Assembly (NCBI GenBank): GCA_017303455.1
Contig: JAFLBM010000016.1
Location: 1-64,000 of the forward strand
Direction: 5' to 3'
Source of the DNA: Chitinophagales bacterium
Lineage (GTDB): Bacteria; Bacteroidota; Bacteroidia; Chitinophagales; Chitinophagaceae
DNA: 64,000 nucleotides
In this document: positions 35,201 to 44,300 of the stretch, one piece after another
Layout: each line of letters opens with the position of its first letter
Position numbering within the stretch: the first letter of the stretch is position 1
Program-made: the position numbers and the translations under genes
Notes under the pieces: generated by a model
The model's database searches: none
What the model was told of the DNA's origin: nothing
Seen by the model: the letters and a program-made list of their open reading frames with translations, nothing else

Positions 35201-37466
35201 GCACCGGTGGCGTATTACAATCCGAACTCTGCAGCAACACAGCATATACCGAATCAATGATCTCCTGTTCGGTTTTACAAATGCCCTTCCCGGGCTGCAT
35301 ATACATCTCCCGGTATTTTTGCAGTGAAGACTCACTGATGGTAAGTGTTTTCCGCACTGCATAAGATCCCGGCTGCAGCAACTGGGTGAATTCAATTACA
35401 TTATTGACAGGGATGGGAGTGGTACAACGGTCACAGGTTGGAATAAATTCATTATGTGTGGTACAATTGTCGTCCGGATCGGCGGTGTACAAACCGACAT
35501 TGGTATAATTATATACAACGGGTGCGGTCTCACCACTTTCATCCGTGATAGTTATCTCAAGATCATACAAACACTCATAACATAAGGTTGCGGGCGGGTT
35601 GTTGCAGGAAGCCAGCTCCAGGCTTTCAGGATTCAGTTCATACCTGAACGTATAGTTCGTGGCGGCAGGCACCAGCAAGGTATTGATCGATTCAATACTA
35701 TTTCCCTTTTCCACATTGGTATTTGCATCCAGCAGGTTCCTGTTGATCGGCAAACCCGATTGGTTGGGATAATGCTCCTGGCTGGTAATATTCAGCGGCA
35801 ATAAATTCCCCGGGCTCTCCCCCGCCAGCGCTGTAGCAATCGTACGGCCATGCATATCCACATAACTCACACTCATCTGGCCATTGGCATCCTTTACCAT
35901 ATTTTTAAAATAATGGCTGTAGATACCCACTTCTGTTCCAAACAAACCATCTAATTCTTCCTGTGAAGGGGTTCCGTAATAATACCTTGTTTCTTTTCCA
36001 CTACCCAATTGATGAGTTGGCCCCACCCCGCTTTGCGACATGATCCTTCCCGTGGCATCGGGTGTGTAACGGGTAACGGTATAAGGATACCCCTCCGCAT
36101 CAGGTATATTCTTGTTCGCCCCGGTACTGATCTCGGGATTAGAAGGACTGTAATATTTTGATGCCCCTGTGCTGGTAGCTAATGCCGGTGTGGCATATAA
36201 AGCTGCTCCCGTTGCACCAACAGGGTGCAGGTCAAAAAGATCAGCAGGGTTCTGGTTCTGGCTTTGCAAATTAAACAGGTTCAGGTTGGCCTGGTATTGG
36301 ATAATATTATTGCTGCCGCTGATGCCCGGTGCAGGCAATATCTGTATGGCAGGCCTGCCTTCATAATCGTAAAATGTTTCAGCGGTTACCGTACTGTTTT
36401 CTACATTATCCTTGGTAACGGTTTGCCGGCTTCGTAAAGAACCGTCATAATACGCCATCACCGATTTCATCTTTCCCTCCTCGGCAAAACTGCTCCGCAC
36501 CTGCCAGTTCATATTATCATTATGCCCGTTATAAGAACAGATACCGGCGCCTGAGACAGGTGTTGTCCATGCACCATCTCTCCTGCTTCCGTCATTCATA
36601 ATATTCACCGGGCGGATCCGGTAATATAACTGCCCGGCACCATCGTAAAAAAGAGGAATAGAAAAATTATTCTTGCCATAAGGAAGATCAATACGGGTGG
36701 CATTATCCTGGAAAAGTTTATTTACATCAACAGTGGTTGTATTGGGAATATAGTACCCTGGCGCCAGTTCATTTTCCAGCCAGGTCCATTCCAGTTGCGT
36801 GGCATTATGCCCGCTGTTGGCCGGCCATGACCAGGTCACAGGACTTGCATCAACCGGGTTGCCGACCGAAGCTGGTCCTGAAAAACTCACCGGGCTGATG
36901 CCCGGTTGCAGATTGAAATAACGGGTCACCCGCATTTCATTCTCCAGCACCAGCACATCAGCAAGGTTCACAGTACCTGCAGAGGCTGGTGTGACATTGC
37001 TCATTGCAGTTATCTTAACATAAGCTGCTCCCTCAAAACTGAAATAGTTTTTTGCATTGTATTTAACTCCCTCATCTTTGGAATAACTAACGGTAAATGT
37101 TCTTGTATGCTGACTCAGCGAACCAGCATCCGGTCCGTATTCAATTTTTACATCAATGCTGGCTGTAAAATTAGTTCCCAAATATTTTTCAGTTTCCTCG
37201 TGCAGGTAAAACCTTACTATGTTGATGATTTTACGGGCACTGCTTATCTCTGCACTGCCGCCGGCCGGGCAACTTACAAAACCACTGGCCCCCTGCAGAA
37301 GCGGGTTGCCGCTGTTCCCCGGCAATGCGATACCAAATGAGACTCCATTATACGAATCAGTGATACCACCGTCATATTGGGCACGGACTGATGTAGTGGT
37401 AATAACCGCCAGGACCAGCCATACTAAACGGCACAGGTACCCGGGCAGTACCGTATTTTTTTTCAT
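29274..37466 (-). CDS. giant RHS/YD-repeat protein with variable C-terminal tip
   Basis: About 2730 residues from the ATG at 37466, chosen because the signal peptide (ending TTSVRAQ) starts there; upstream in-frame ATGs at 37484 and 37490 exist. The N-terminal half holds a jelly-roll-like region, beta-rich segments (VSFSGPASVGNPVDASPVTW, as in DUF6443-type Bacteroidota RHS proteins) and Cys-rich stretches (CYECLYDLE, CDRCTTP). The C-terminal third is a YD-repeat shell: YRYNSLGAVVAQKSPD, YDALGRIIEVGQ, YTYDAIGNLKKDV. The RHS core ends RIYNPAIGKFLSVDPLTDS and FAGNTPLRAIDLDGLEP. The last 274 residues (DNA 29274-30098) are unrelated, AT-rich and include WGHPVSGTRQFG; this is the place of a toxin tip. 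Toxin activity is not recognisable. Confidence 0.9.
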   Translation of the reverse strand: MKKNTVLPGYLCRLVWLVLAVITTTSVRAQYDGGITDSYNGVSFGIALPGNSGNPLLQGASGFVSCPAGGSAEISSARKIINIVRFYLHEETEKYLGTNFTASIDVKIEYGPDAGSLSQHTRTFTVSYSKDEGVKYNAKNYFSFEGAAYVKITAMSNVTPASAGTVNLADVLVLENEMRVTRYFNLQPGISPVSFSGPASVGNPVDASPVTWSWPANSGHNATQLEWTWLENELAPGYYIPNTTTVDVNKLFQDNATRIDLPYGKNNFSIPLFYDGAGQLYYRIRPVNIMNDGSRRDGAWTTPVSGAGICSYNGHNDNMNWQVRSSFAEEGKMKSVMAYYDGSLRSRQTVTKDNVENSTVTAETFYDYEGRPAIQILPAPGISGSNNIIQYQANLNLFNLQSQNQNPADLFDLHPVGATGAALYATPALATSTGASKYYSPSNPEISTGANKNIPDAEGYPYTVTRYTPDATGRIMSQSGVGPTHQLGSGKETRYYYGTPSQEELDGLFGTEVGIYSHYFKNMVKDANGQMSVSYVDMHGRTIATALAGESPGNLLPLNITSQEHYPNQSGLPINRNLLDANTNVEKGNSIESINTLLVPAATNYTFRYELNPESLELASCNNPPATLCYECLYDLEITITDESGETAPVVYNYTNVGLYTADPDDNCTTHNEFIPTCDRCTTPIPVNNVIEFTQLLQPGSYAVRKTLTISESSLQKYREMYMQPGKGICKTEQEIIDSVYAVLLQSSDCNTPPVPACERCQEELGTFNDFRTSYLASLGYAPNATNIPAVVEQQITAAFNTANEACNNICNTTSPVTSSKRQLMLADMMPYGGQYATETAPNVPAGVSMFNKYNIFSTAFNASIQPYYKKPKAANGQFDFYRDQLGNKDLQIHPDGTLTLLNNTAAGDFASQFVYDWANSLLPYHPEYPRLQYAENVLAPANVYNWISSFQNTGTYALASSNGYIMTSNGTITDPLYTVAGIPAQYKTDMTGWITNNYAGSNLSLWQIARGQLRCQNAVNPATCFSNSLNGLGQIVKIPPFADVSSTADLNQLWQNFRTLYAAARDNQLNTFIVAQQPLADDATLITQGFQLRFGTTHQTAQQNGWTWLPATVGGTPTLPSGFPANSTAQTYSDRCSSYIEQWKRSLLQCGTLANMTNTTLRDQILDEITTAMQLVCVKGSDASNPYGSSTVKPSSPADGSPRSFEEVINQVFATHNINPPKDYYCNPYVIEFPKPYGKNPVFTQEYTTVVDSCACAGFSTIKTQALAASYNPNDLSSINDYLQLYNLDTLTSVLHAALLNCSSYQQQVCDSILENVTVSCYDPAPCVTVCALKKVRAEKLADGLAGEPADCAEWTYLISCFYDTYGNLINTQSNCETDFVSFYNSWYQASLNWYDISALYYTACGGVLNVCTSCTTTAACPVPDTCYTVFVPYTLSSPQPLPAFLKCGYVPAKCLTCDSMALYTAEFKTIFATPYNAGPHFTAANLSPAQIEQNILYSRFLNFRTGFQYNWLEYAQAAAAANCNPLNSPGAGVTDLVVTSRSGNTPAQYIASNSITFDPNFESAVGDVFETLLEPGGGGAGPQTVICRNNVPLNDTTGIFMVDTACHRVRIMAIQLGQQVYQQQLLTLQANFEQLYREKCMAAKNSESFTVTYTNKEYHYTLYYYDMAGSLVKTVPPKGVRPDFTEAFTNSVKAARITDTYIQRPHEYVTQYRYNSLGAVVAQKSPDASTDLQWSKFWYDKLGRLAVSQNAQQALDNKYSYTRYDALGRIIEVGQKPQNTSMTQVISQNEAALHDWIMNQGNTREEITITGYDVEFEPNRRPLIHQQNLRNRVSYTAFRKFANDPQPPPYYTGTIYTYDIHGNVDTLLQDYSGITEMASTNNTFKRITYNYDLISGKVNMVSYQPDYFDEGSGQWVRNADKFFHKYEYDAENKLTQAWTSRDKIEWEREAAYQYYKYGPLSRTVLGQQQVQGIDYAYTIQGWLKGVNGTTVGDGSADMGADGFIGGSNSKVARDIYGFALHYFDDGNSNLSQAAMDYKPVGVQVSLGGGGAAFARPNNPAFVSLYNGNIGAMSVNNAGLLKAPAASTNALPLFYNYRYDQLNRIRSMNVFSGLQSNNSWQPLSINDYAEAVTYDPNGNILTYNRKGSPAIAGKQQEMDNLTYTYYANKNQLRQVTDNPAYSSYYAEDIDTQTDPDNYTYDAIGNLKKDVAEGITNISWTVYGKISSITKSNGMGIAYTYDAAGNRITKTITNPPTGVGRTTIYVRDASGNVMSIYEKPLAGAIEQTELHIYGSSRVGIVNKLTVAVTDINLEAGYGKAFIRTFTRGEKSYELSNHLGNVLVSITDKKIQVQNGSTGLLHYYTTDVVMATDYYPFGLDMPGRKFGSEGRYGFNGKERDKDMHSLTAYDYGFRIYNPAIGKFLSVDPLTDSYPWYTPYQFAGNTPLRAIDLDGLEPLDVNTKKVINDLQGVKLGHAAPNSPIFNKEITPWLDLLNYRVPEEVMEEVHSRSGHGLSRVVPIEKADNDPTNFDFYSIDIQKMPEGINDHKELFGFIRKNLDYFLPSTTEFSGYNSTDSEIWNSENPVGSVMSFDESNFFIPGNWDDASVLTSSYYTGEEGSYWTFSTMRTPGGDWGHPVSGTRQFGVTKTSSGATFYSRAIDRVTDKLTRMAGGGSEEVYKVAHAVWTKMFYRIFEYVNSHGGSATLPNKPVSKRLSWDEEVEHKLTIESEN

Positions 37467-37516
37467 GCTGATAAATTGGTTCATAAGCATACTAAGGTTT
37501 CAACCATTCATTAAAA

Positions 37517-38365
37517 TCAATCATTCATACTTAGCCGGTAGGATGCATATTTTTTTACCGGCACATATACTCCGTCTGCCATCCTCATCACCCTGTCACT
37601 GATCAGCACCGGAACATCCCCGGCAAAAGAGCTTTCGATTTTTTTATAGATATACGTTGTAAGCTGCTCCCTGATCAAAAAATAATTGCCCTCCAGTACA
37701 AGTAAATTCTCCTCCCGGGGTAGGGCAACAGCACTCCCTGCTTCTTTTTTCAGCAGGGCATACTGCGCAGAGTCAATCCGCACCAGGCTTCTCTGTGTCG
37801 TGATCACCTGCTCCGGTATTTTCTTTACCGCGTCGTACTGCAACTCGATCGTTTCTTTCGGAAGCGATGTACCATATAGCAGAGCCCTGCTCTGCAGCGA
37901 CAGGCTGCTGACACTCCCGGTAAGTTTATGGGACGAACGATATCTCCGGGCCAGCTGCTTCAACGAGGAATCGGGCAGTGATAAACCCAGCATACTACGC
38001 ATTCGTTTTACAACAGGGCCTGCATCCTTAAATAGGATTATTTCTTCCAGCTCTTCACTGACCAGCAACGCCAGGGAATCATTCACCACCTGTTCCGCTT
38101 TTCCGAATCGCACATAGGAATTATTTTCCTGCAGGTAAAATTCAGCATCCAGCACCGCCGTATCGGCCGCACTGCTGATAAAATTGCTGCTGTTCCTCAT
38201 TTCGATCACCAGGTGAAGCGGCACCTGCTTATACCCGTTACTGATGGCGATAAACTGCCGTAGCAACTCCAGGGAATCTTTTGCTTGTGCCTGGCCGGCA
38301 AAAGAATAAATGATCAGCACCAAAGAAAAAAAAGCAGTCCGTATGGTCACTTGTTGTATTCGCAT
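37517..38365 (-). CDS. exported hypothetical protein in RHS operon
   Basis: 282 residues with a signal peptide ending near AGQAQA. The rest is a predicted beta-rich periplasmic domain (LHLVIEMRNSSNFISSAADT, AEFYLQENNSYVRFGKAEQV, LVLEGNYFLIREQLTTYIYK), whose strand pattern recalls LolA-type lipoprotein-carrier folds, though no conserved residue proves it. It lies 18 bp after the 2295-residue protein gene and 50 bp before the RHS gene in the same direction, so it is probably co-transcribed and may help export or fold the giant proteins. Confidence 0.75.
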   Translation of the reverse strand: MRIQQVTIRTAFFSLVLIIYSFAGQAQAKDSLELLRQFIAISNGYKQVPLHLVIEMRNSSNFISSAADTAVLDAEFYLQENNSYVRFGKAEQVVNDSLALLVSEELEEIILFKDAGPVVKRMRSMLGLSLPDSSLKQLARRYRSSHKLTGSVSSLSLQSRALLYGTSLPKETIELQYDAVKKIPEQVITTQRSLVRIDSAQYALLKKEAGSAVALPREENLLVLEGNYFLIREQLTTYIYKKIESSFAGDVPVLISDRVMRMADGVYVPVKKYASYRLSMND

Positions 38366-38383
38366 AGTATATCTCCCGGTTAC

Positions 38384-41300
38384 TTATTGAAAATCGCTGA
38401 TGTTCTTTTGTTTGGCACTCCGGCTTTCCGTAATGGTTTTAATCCCCTGTCTTGTTTCAGCCTTTGTACGGATCAGCGTTCCCTCCTCGTCATACTCATA
38501 ATAACTGGCATAATTATTTGCATCCAGTTCCGACCGCAACCGCAGGTTCACCGGGTCATACACATAACTCTTCATATTGGCATTGAACGGATGAATACGG
38601 ATATCATCAAAGTAGATCGCACTGCCGCTGTTATTCACCAGTTTCAGGTCCATGGAACTCACCCCGGCAGGTGCCGTGAAATAACCCTCGTAACGCTGCC
38701 AGCCTTCAATTACCGGTCCCGATGGTTTGATCGTTACATTATTACTGTTACCGGCACCGAAATCAATTTGCACTTCGTTATTCGTATAAGTTGACACCTG
38801 CGTATTTGATTCCCGCACCCAGGCACTGAAGACCATTTTTTTACCGGAAGGAATGGAGAACAATGGATTCATCATCGCCACCGATGCAGGAAGCGGCTTG
38901 GTATAATTACATACCCCGCTTTGTGTCGTTAGGTTTTCATATGCTGTTAAACCACTGCTGTAATAATTAATACCGCACCAGAAACTTGATGAACCCGGAG
39001 GCCAGTAATAGGGAGGAGTAATAAATAGTGGGATTGGGTGATACACTATTTCGATATAATAAAACTTACCTGCACACATCTGTATATTAAACGAATTATA
39101 GGTATAGGTCAGGTGCGAAGGTGACCCTTGCCCCGCCGCCTGGGAATAGGAATACAGCAACGTAGGCTGGGAAGACAAATCAGTTACCAGCGACACAGAA
39201 ATATCATAACTGCCTCCATTCTCAGAAACATAAGAATCAAACGGGAAAGAAGTAGTTGTATTGGCCTTGAGATAGAAGCTCATGGTATAATCAGGGTTGT
39301 AACCAAACCCTAGTGCTACAACATCGTTGATGCCAACGGCATATGTATTGTTGGGTATCTGGACACCAGTATTCCCTACCCCATCACTTGCAACCCTGTA
39401 AAAATTCTGTCCCGCACCAATTATGGATTCAACAGTTGCCTGCTGGTACGATAAAGGAAAACTTTCAGCTACAGTACTTCCTGCAGGGATGGATTTCGTT
39501 GAAGTGGCACTAACTTGTAGAACCTGTTTGCCGCTATGCGCATTAAAACCGGCCTGGTTAGCATTAATGATCTGTGTATTTTCAATACCTGAAAAATCAA
39601 TATGCCGTTCTGCACAGGTATTATATACCGAGTTATTAAGCAGGTCATCGTAGCCATAATCTTCAAACCCCTCGTACATCATTTCATAACTCCGGCTGTT
39701 ATTCGCAATGGCTACCGGTAATGTTTTACTATAGCCATACTGGGCGGCCGTATAGATACCTAACGCATCCTTTGTTTCCAGTTCCATCCCCTTACTGTTG
39801 AAACGGGTGGCTTCGGTATTCCACACCCATTTGGTATTGGCAATATCCGGCACCAGGTTATTCTCGGCATTAAAATTCCAGTAGGTACTGAACCCGGTCA
39901 GGAATCCATTTTGCGAAAGATTGGTTCCCCCTGTTGGTACCGTTTCAGCTCTTTCTCCATAGAAGATAAGATTACGATGCCCTTTGAAATTGCCAAGCAA
40001 TCCTTTCCGGTAAGGATTAATTCCTTTCTCAAGGTAGCCTTCACAATCCGGTTGCTCAGTAGCCACACAAGTTACCGGGTCAACAACAGTTTTGAATTTA
40101 TAGAACACATCATTATCCGTTTGCCACTTTTCCTTGTATTCCACTGCAGAAGCATTGATCACCTTACTGCTGTTTTCCACTACAAGTTTCCGCTCAGTTG
40201 CTGTAATATATTTTACGGGACTGACCATCGTAACGGCACCCGCCACCGGTGCACCCAGCATATTTCTTTTCCCGCTGCGTACGATCCGGAATTTCACTCC
40301 CGTCCTGCTGTAAGGTTTGCCCTGCTTATCAATAAAAATAAAATCAGGGTTACTGGTAGTTAGGGAACTGCTGTTTTTACTCTTATCCAGTGCCCAGATA
40401 ATTCCCCGGTCAGCAGAAGAAGCCATAACAGGATCACACCCGGCATCAGAACCCGGATCAAAAACATATAACTCATCCCCGCTTTCAAAAATGGTCTTGA
40501 TCTCGGTGGCTGTCATCCCCGCCATGATTTTTCCATCCAGGAAATCCACCCCCGTATACACCGCATCAATATTTTTATAGGCCGGCCCCATCCCGCTATA
40601 GGCCCAGTAAGCCGGGTAATTAACGGTGTAAACCGGCTTTTCAAATTCATTGTTGGTACGGGTCACCAGTACCTGCCCCGTCTCTGCATCATACAGCAGG
40701 TTCTTTGTCCTCACCGCACTTCCTTTATCAATCACCAGGACACTATCGAGCACTGCATGGTAGTTGATCACTTTGGTGGTAGTAACCGCCCGGTATGTAT
40801 CCTCACTCATCCCCACTACCGGCCACACAAAAGGAAGCCAGACCGGGGCCAGCACCGGGAATAAATCCAGCTGGCCCTGCACCTCAAAACTTTTGCCTTT
40901 TACAGAAAATTCTCTTGTATCCACCATCAGCTCAATATCAATCCCCATATTATCTTCTTTAATTTCCCCGGCAGAAGATTGATGGACAAAATCGAATTTT
41001 TCCGCAAGCCCTTTTGCACCCGTATTCCGGTAAAAATTTTCGGTATAATTTATCCGGGTGGCAGGATCATTCTCTGCATAAGAAGACTGTGACCGTAATT
41101 TTCCATGCATATCATTTAATGCAACAACAAAACCCTGGGAAAGGGCCCTGCTGTCAAGGGCGAATTTCAGCCAGAATACTGTTAAAGAGGATAAATGAAA
41201 TTCCTTATCGCTCCCGTTATCAAAACTTGTATAGTTATAGTAAACCGGGTAATCTTTGGCCGTATAAAATTCAGTTACCTGCCGTCCCACAGCCGATCTT

Positions 41301-44300
41301 GTTTTATTAGTAGCAGGAGCAGGATTTTGCTTTTTACCAATGGAGGTAACAGTTACTTTACTGTAACCAACAACCGGTGCCTGGAAAAATGCATCGAGCA
41401 CCGGTTTTTCAATAGCCCCATAAGAGGCAGGGCCGAGTGGTAAATTATTAACGACCCTTTCAATCATTTGAAAGGGATTTTCTTCCCCACCGATAGAAGG
41501 TTCATAAGAAGCCACCCCGCTGCTGATCGTTCTCTCAACACCATTCAGTACTTCCCGGGTGGTATATTCATATTGTTGGCCGTATACAGAACTATACCCC
41601 TCGGCTGGCTGGCCGGGGTTGGTCATTTTTTTCCAGTTATCCTTTAGTTTAACTGTCTTCACCCGCTGGCCACCACCATATTTAAAGCCTGCAGGATTAT
41701 TCAACCGCACAAAACTCCTCGTCAGATCCGCTGTTTGAGCCTTACCGGCCGAACGTAAATATTTGGGAATGTCTTTGAAAGCACTGCTCAGCCCGTCAAT
41801 AATTCCTGCCAGCATACGGCCAACCTGTTCAATGCCTGTACTCTCAGAAACATCATACCCGGGGAATGCCTGGCCGGGCAGCTGTTCACGAAGGAACTCG
41901 ATCGCTGTTAAAGAAAGGGGACTGTATCCAGCCATTTTTTTCATCTTCACCCAGATAGCCGGGAAACCGGCATTGGTATAAATTCCGTAATTCTCAATTT
42001 CCGAATAGCAGGGTATCATCTCCGGCCCCTTCGGCATATTGACGGTCAGTTTAAAAGACAGTTGTGACACCCCTTGCAAATATTTATAGTAAACATCACT
42101 GGTATTGGCACAGGCAACAGGAACCTTAATAAAAACAAAATCATTCTCAGTTATATTGCCTGCTGAGATCGTATACAATTCATTAGAAAGACTGGAATTG
42201 GTGTTTCCAAAACCAATGACTTCCATCATCTGCGCTGCTCTTTTGTTTTGCACATACGCATAATCATCACTTTCATATTCCACTTCAATTTGCCCGCCTG
42301 ATGGTAATAAAATTCTTTTTAACGCCCAGGCCTGTGCATACTGATCCGCTGTGATTTTTGTTTGCAAAGAATACGGGTAATCTTTATTTCTTAAACTGCC
42401 GGGGTTGGGAACATTAGGCTTGTAGTTCCCCCACCGGTCTGCTGCATTCAGTTCGTATTCGGGGTTTTCACCCGTGGCAGCAACCGAAGTTGCTGTGTAG
42501 GAAAATTTATACTGGTTCTTTTGCAAACTGTTTTCCTTCTGCCCGTTATAGGTAAACCATATCCTGTCCAATGTCAGCTTCCCGTTCCCGGAAGGGTTAT
42601 CAGGAGTATTATCACACAGGTAATAACTATACTCAAAATGAACAGTCTTTACAGGCTTCGCCGCAGCTATCCCGTTTTTCTTCAGGTCAGCTTTATTATA
42701 CAAATCAATCCGCTCCAGTTTCTTTTGAGAATTATCCGAACTGTTAATACCTCCCATTTCATTGATAACACCTTTCCCATCCTGCCGGTCTGTGACCTTG
42801 AAAAAAGCGATCATCGTTTTTGACTCAATAGAATGTAAATACCAGGACTCCCTTTCCCCGTAAACGATGATCCCTTTATCATCCTTTATTTCTGTTTTTT
42901 TCCCGGCATTAAAATTGGCAAGTTGGTTAGCCGTATGGGGTGTTCTCCATCTGTGATTGGAAAATTTTGTGTAATTCATTTTAATCGCACCCCCGAGATC
43001 GTCTTCCGTTATTCCATCCCCATTAACATCGACGTAATCGGGACTCAAAAGACCGGTCAGAAGAAAAGAATGACTATAGGCCGGGGTGCTGGTAACCTGT
43101 ACATACCCGTCTTTTCCATTGCCGCTTAAATGGGGAGATTCAGTCAGGCTGATTTCATTCGGCTGAAAGCTCACCTGGTCAGGTTCCTGGTTGGTACCGT
43201 CCACCGTAAACGTATATTCCTTCTGGGTCAAATTATAAACAGGGATACCATAAACATATCTCTTTCCGTCAGCTTCCGTTACATTGATCTGTGAGATATG
43301 ATTTTTTTTACGGTCCGCACTAACCCTGTCAATCGTTGAAAAATTAAGTTCGTTTTCCTGGTTCAGCAGCGTAACCGGGTCATATACCTTGATCTTTCTA
43401 TCCAGCCCGATTGTATCGCATTCAGCCGCTGTTAAATAACTCACCACCTGCGTTCTTTTATTCCTCCCGGCAGCATCTCCTGCCACAGATACTTCACCGG
43501 TTTTTCTGTTACCCTTATCAAAGCGTTCTAATACCGGTTCTATTGTCGGTCGGAGCTTGCTGCCACCCAGTTTGAACCGCACCAGGTCGGTACCTCCGAT
43601 TTTCTCATATTGGCCCGCACTGATTACAACGGATTCCCCGGGATTTTTAAAATAGACACTCTCTTTATCCTTTTCATTTCCTGAAAACCGGTTAGTGATC
43701 TTCAGGAGATTACCATCATTCCACTCTCCGATACTGGAAGGTGTTGAAATGATATTAAAATTCCCTCCATAATGGCCGGGAATACCCACATCAGCCCCAA
43801 CTCCAAAACTTTTTTCTTTTGAAACCGTATAATTATCCCGCATATACCCGATATCATTCCTGGCCAGTCGTATGGTGCCACTGATCCCCTCCCCCTGTAT
43901 GGCAAAAACATCATACGCATATTGTGGTGCTGAAATGATGGGTGTTTGAGGGGTTACTTCCTGGTCATTAACTCTTGAAAAATCCATTACGGCATCCCTG
44001 TTATCAACCGCATTTTTCAAATACAAAAATCCAACCATGGGCCTGCGTTGTGTAACATCCCCATTGCTGATTTCTGATTGCTGTTTATAGACTTCTGTTT
44101 CCACCGATCCGTAATTGCCGAATATCCCTGAGCCAAATTGAAAATGCCCCGCCCATGCAGAATTGGTATTGATGGTCCGCATAGATGGAATATAAGTAGG
44201 CTTTGCAAAACTGATGGATGATGATAAAAGCGTGGCTGACCGGGTGCCATCAGAAAATTTCTCCAACTCCCTGTTATGAAAATTTCTTACTGAAAGAGAA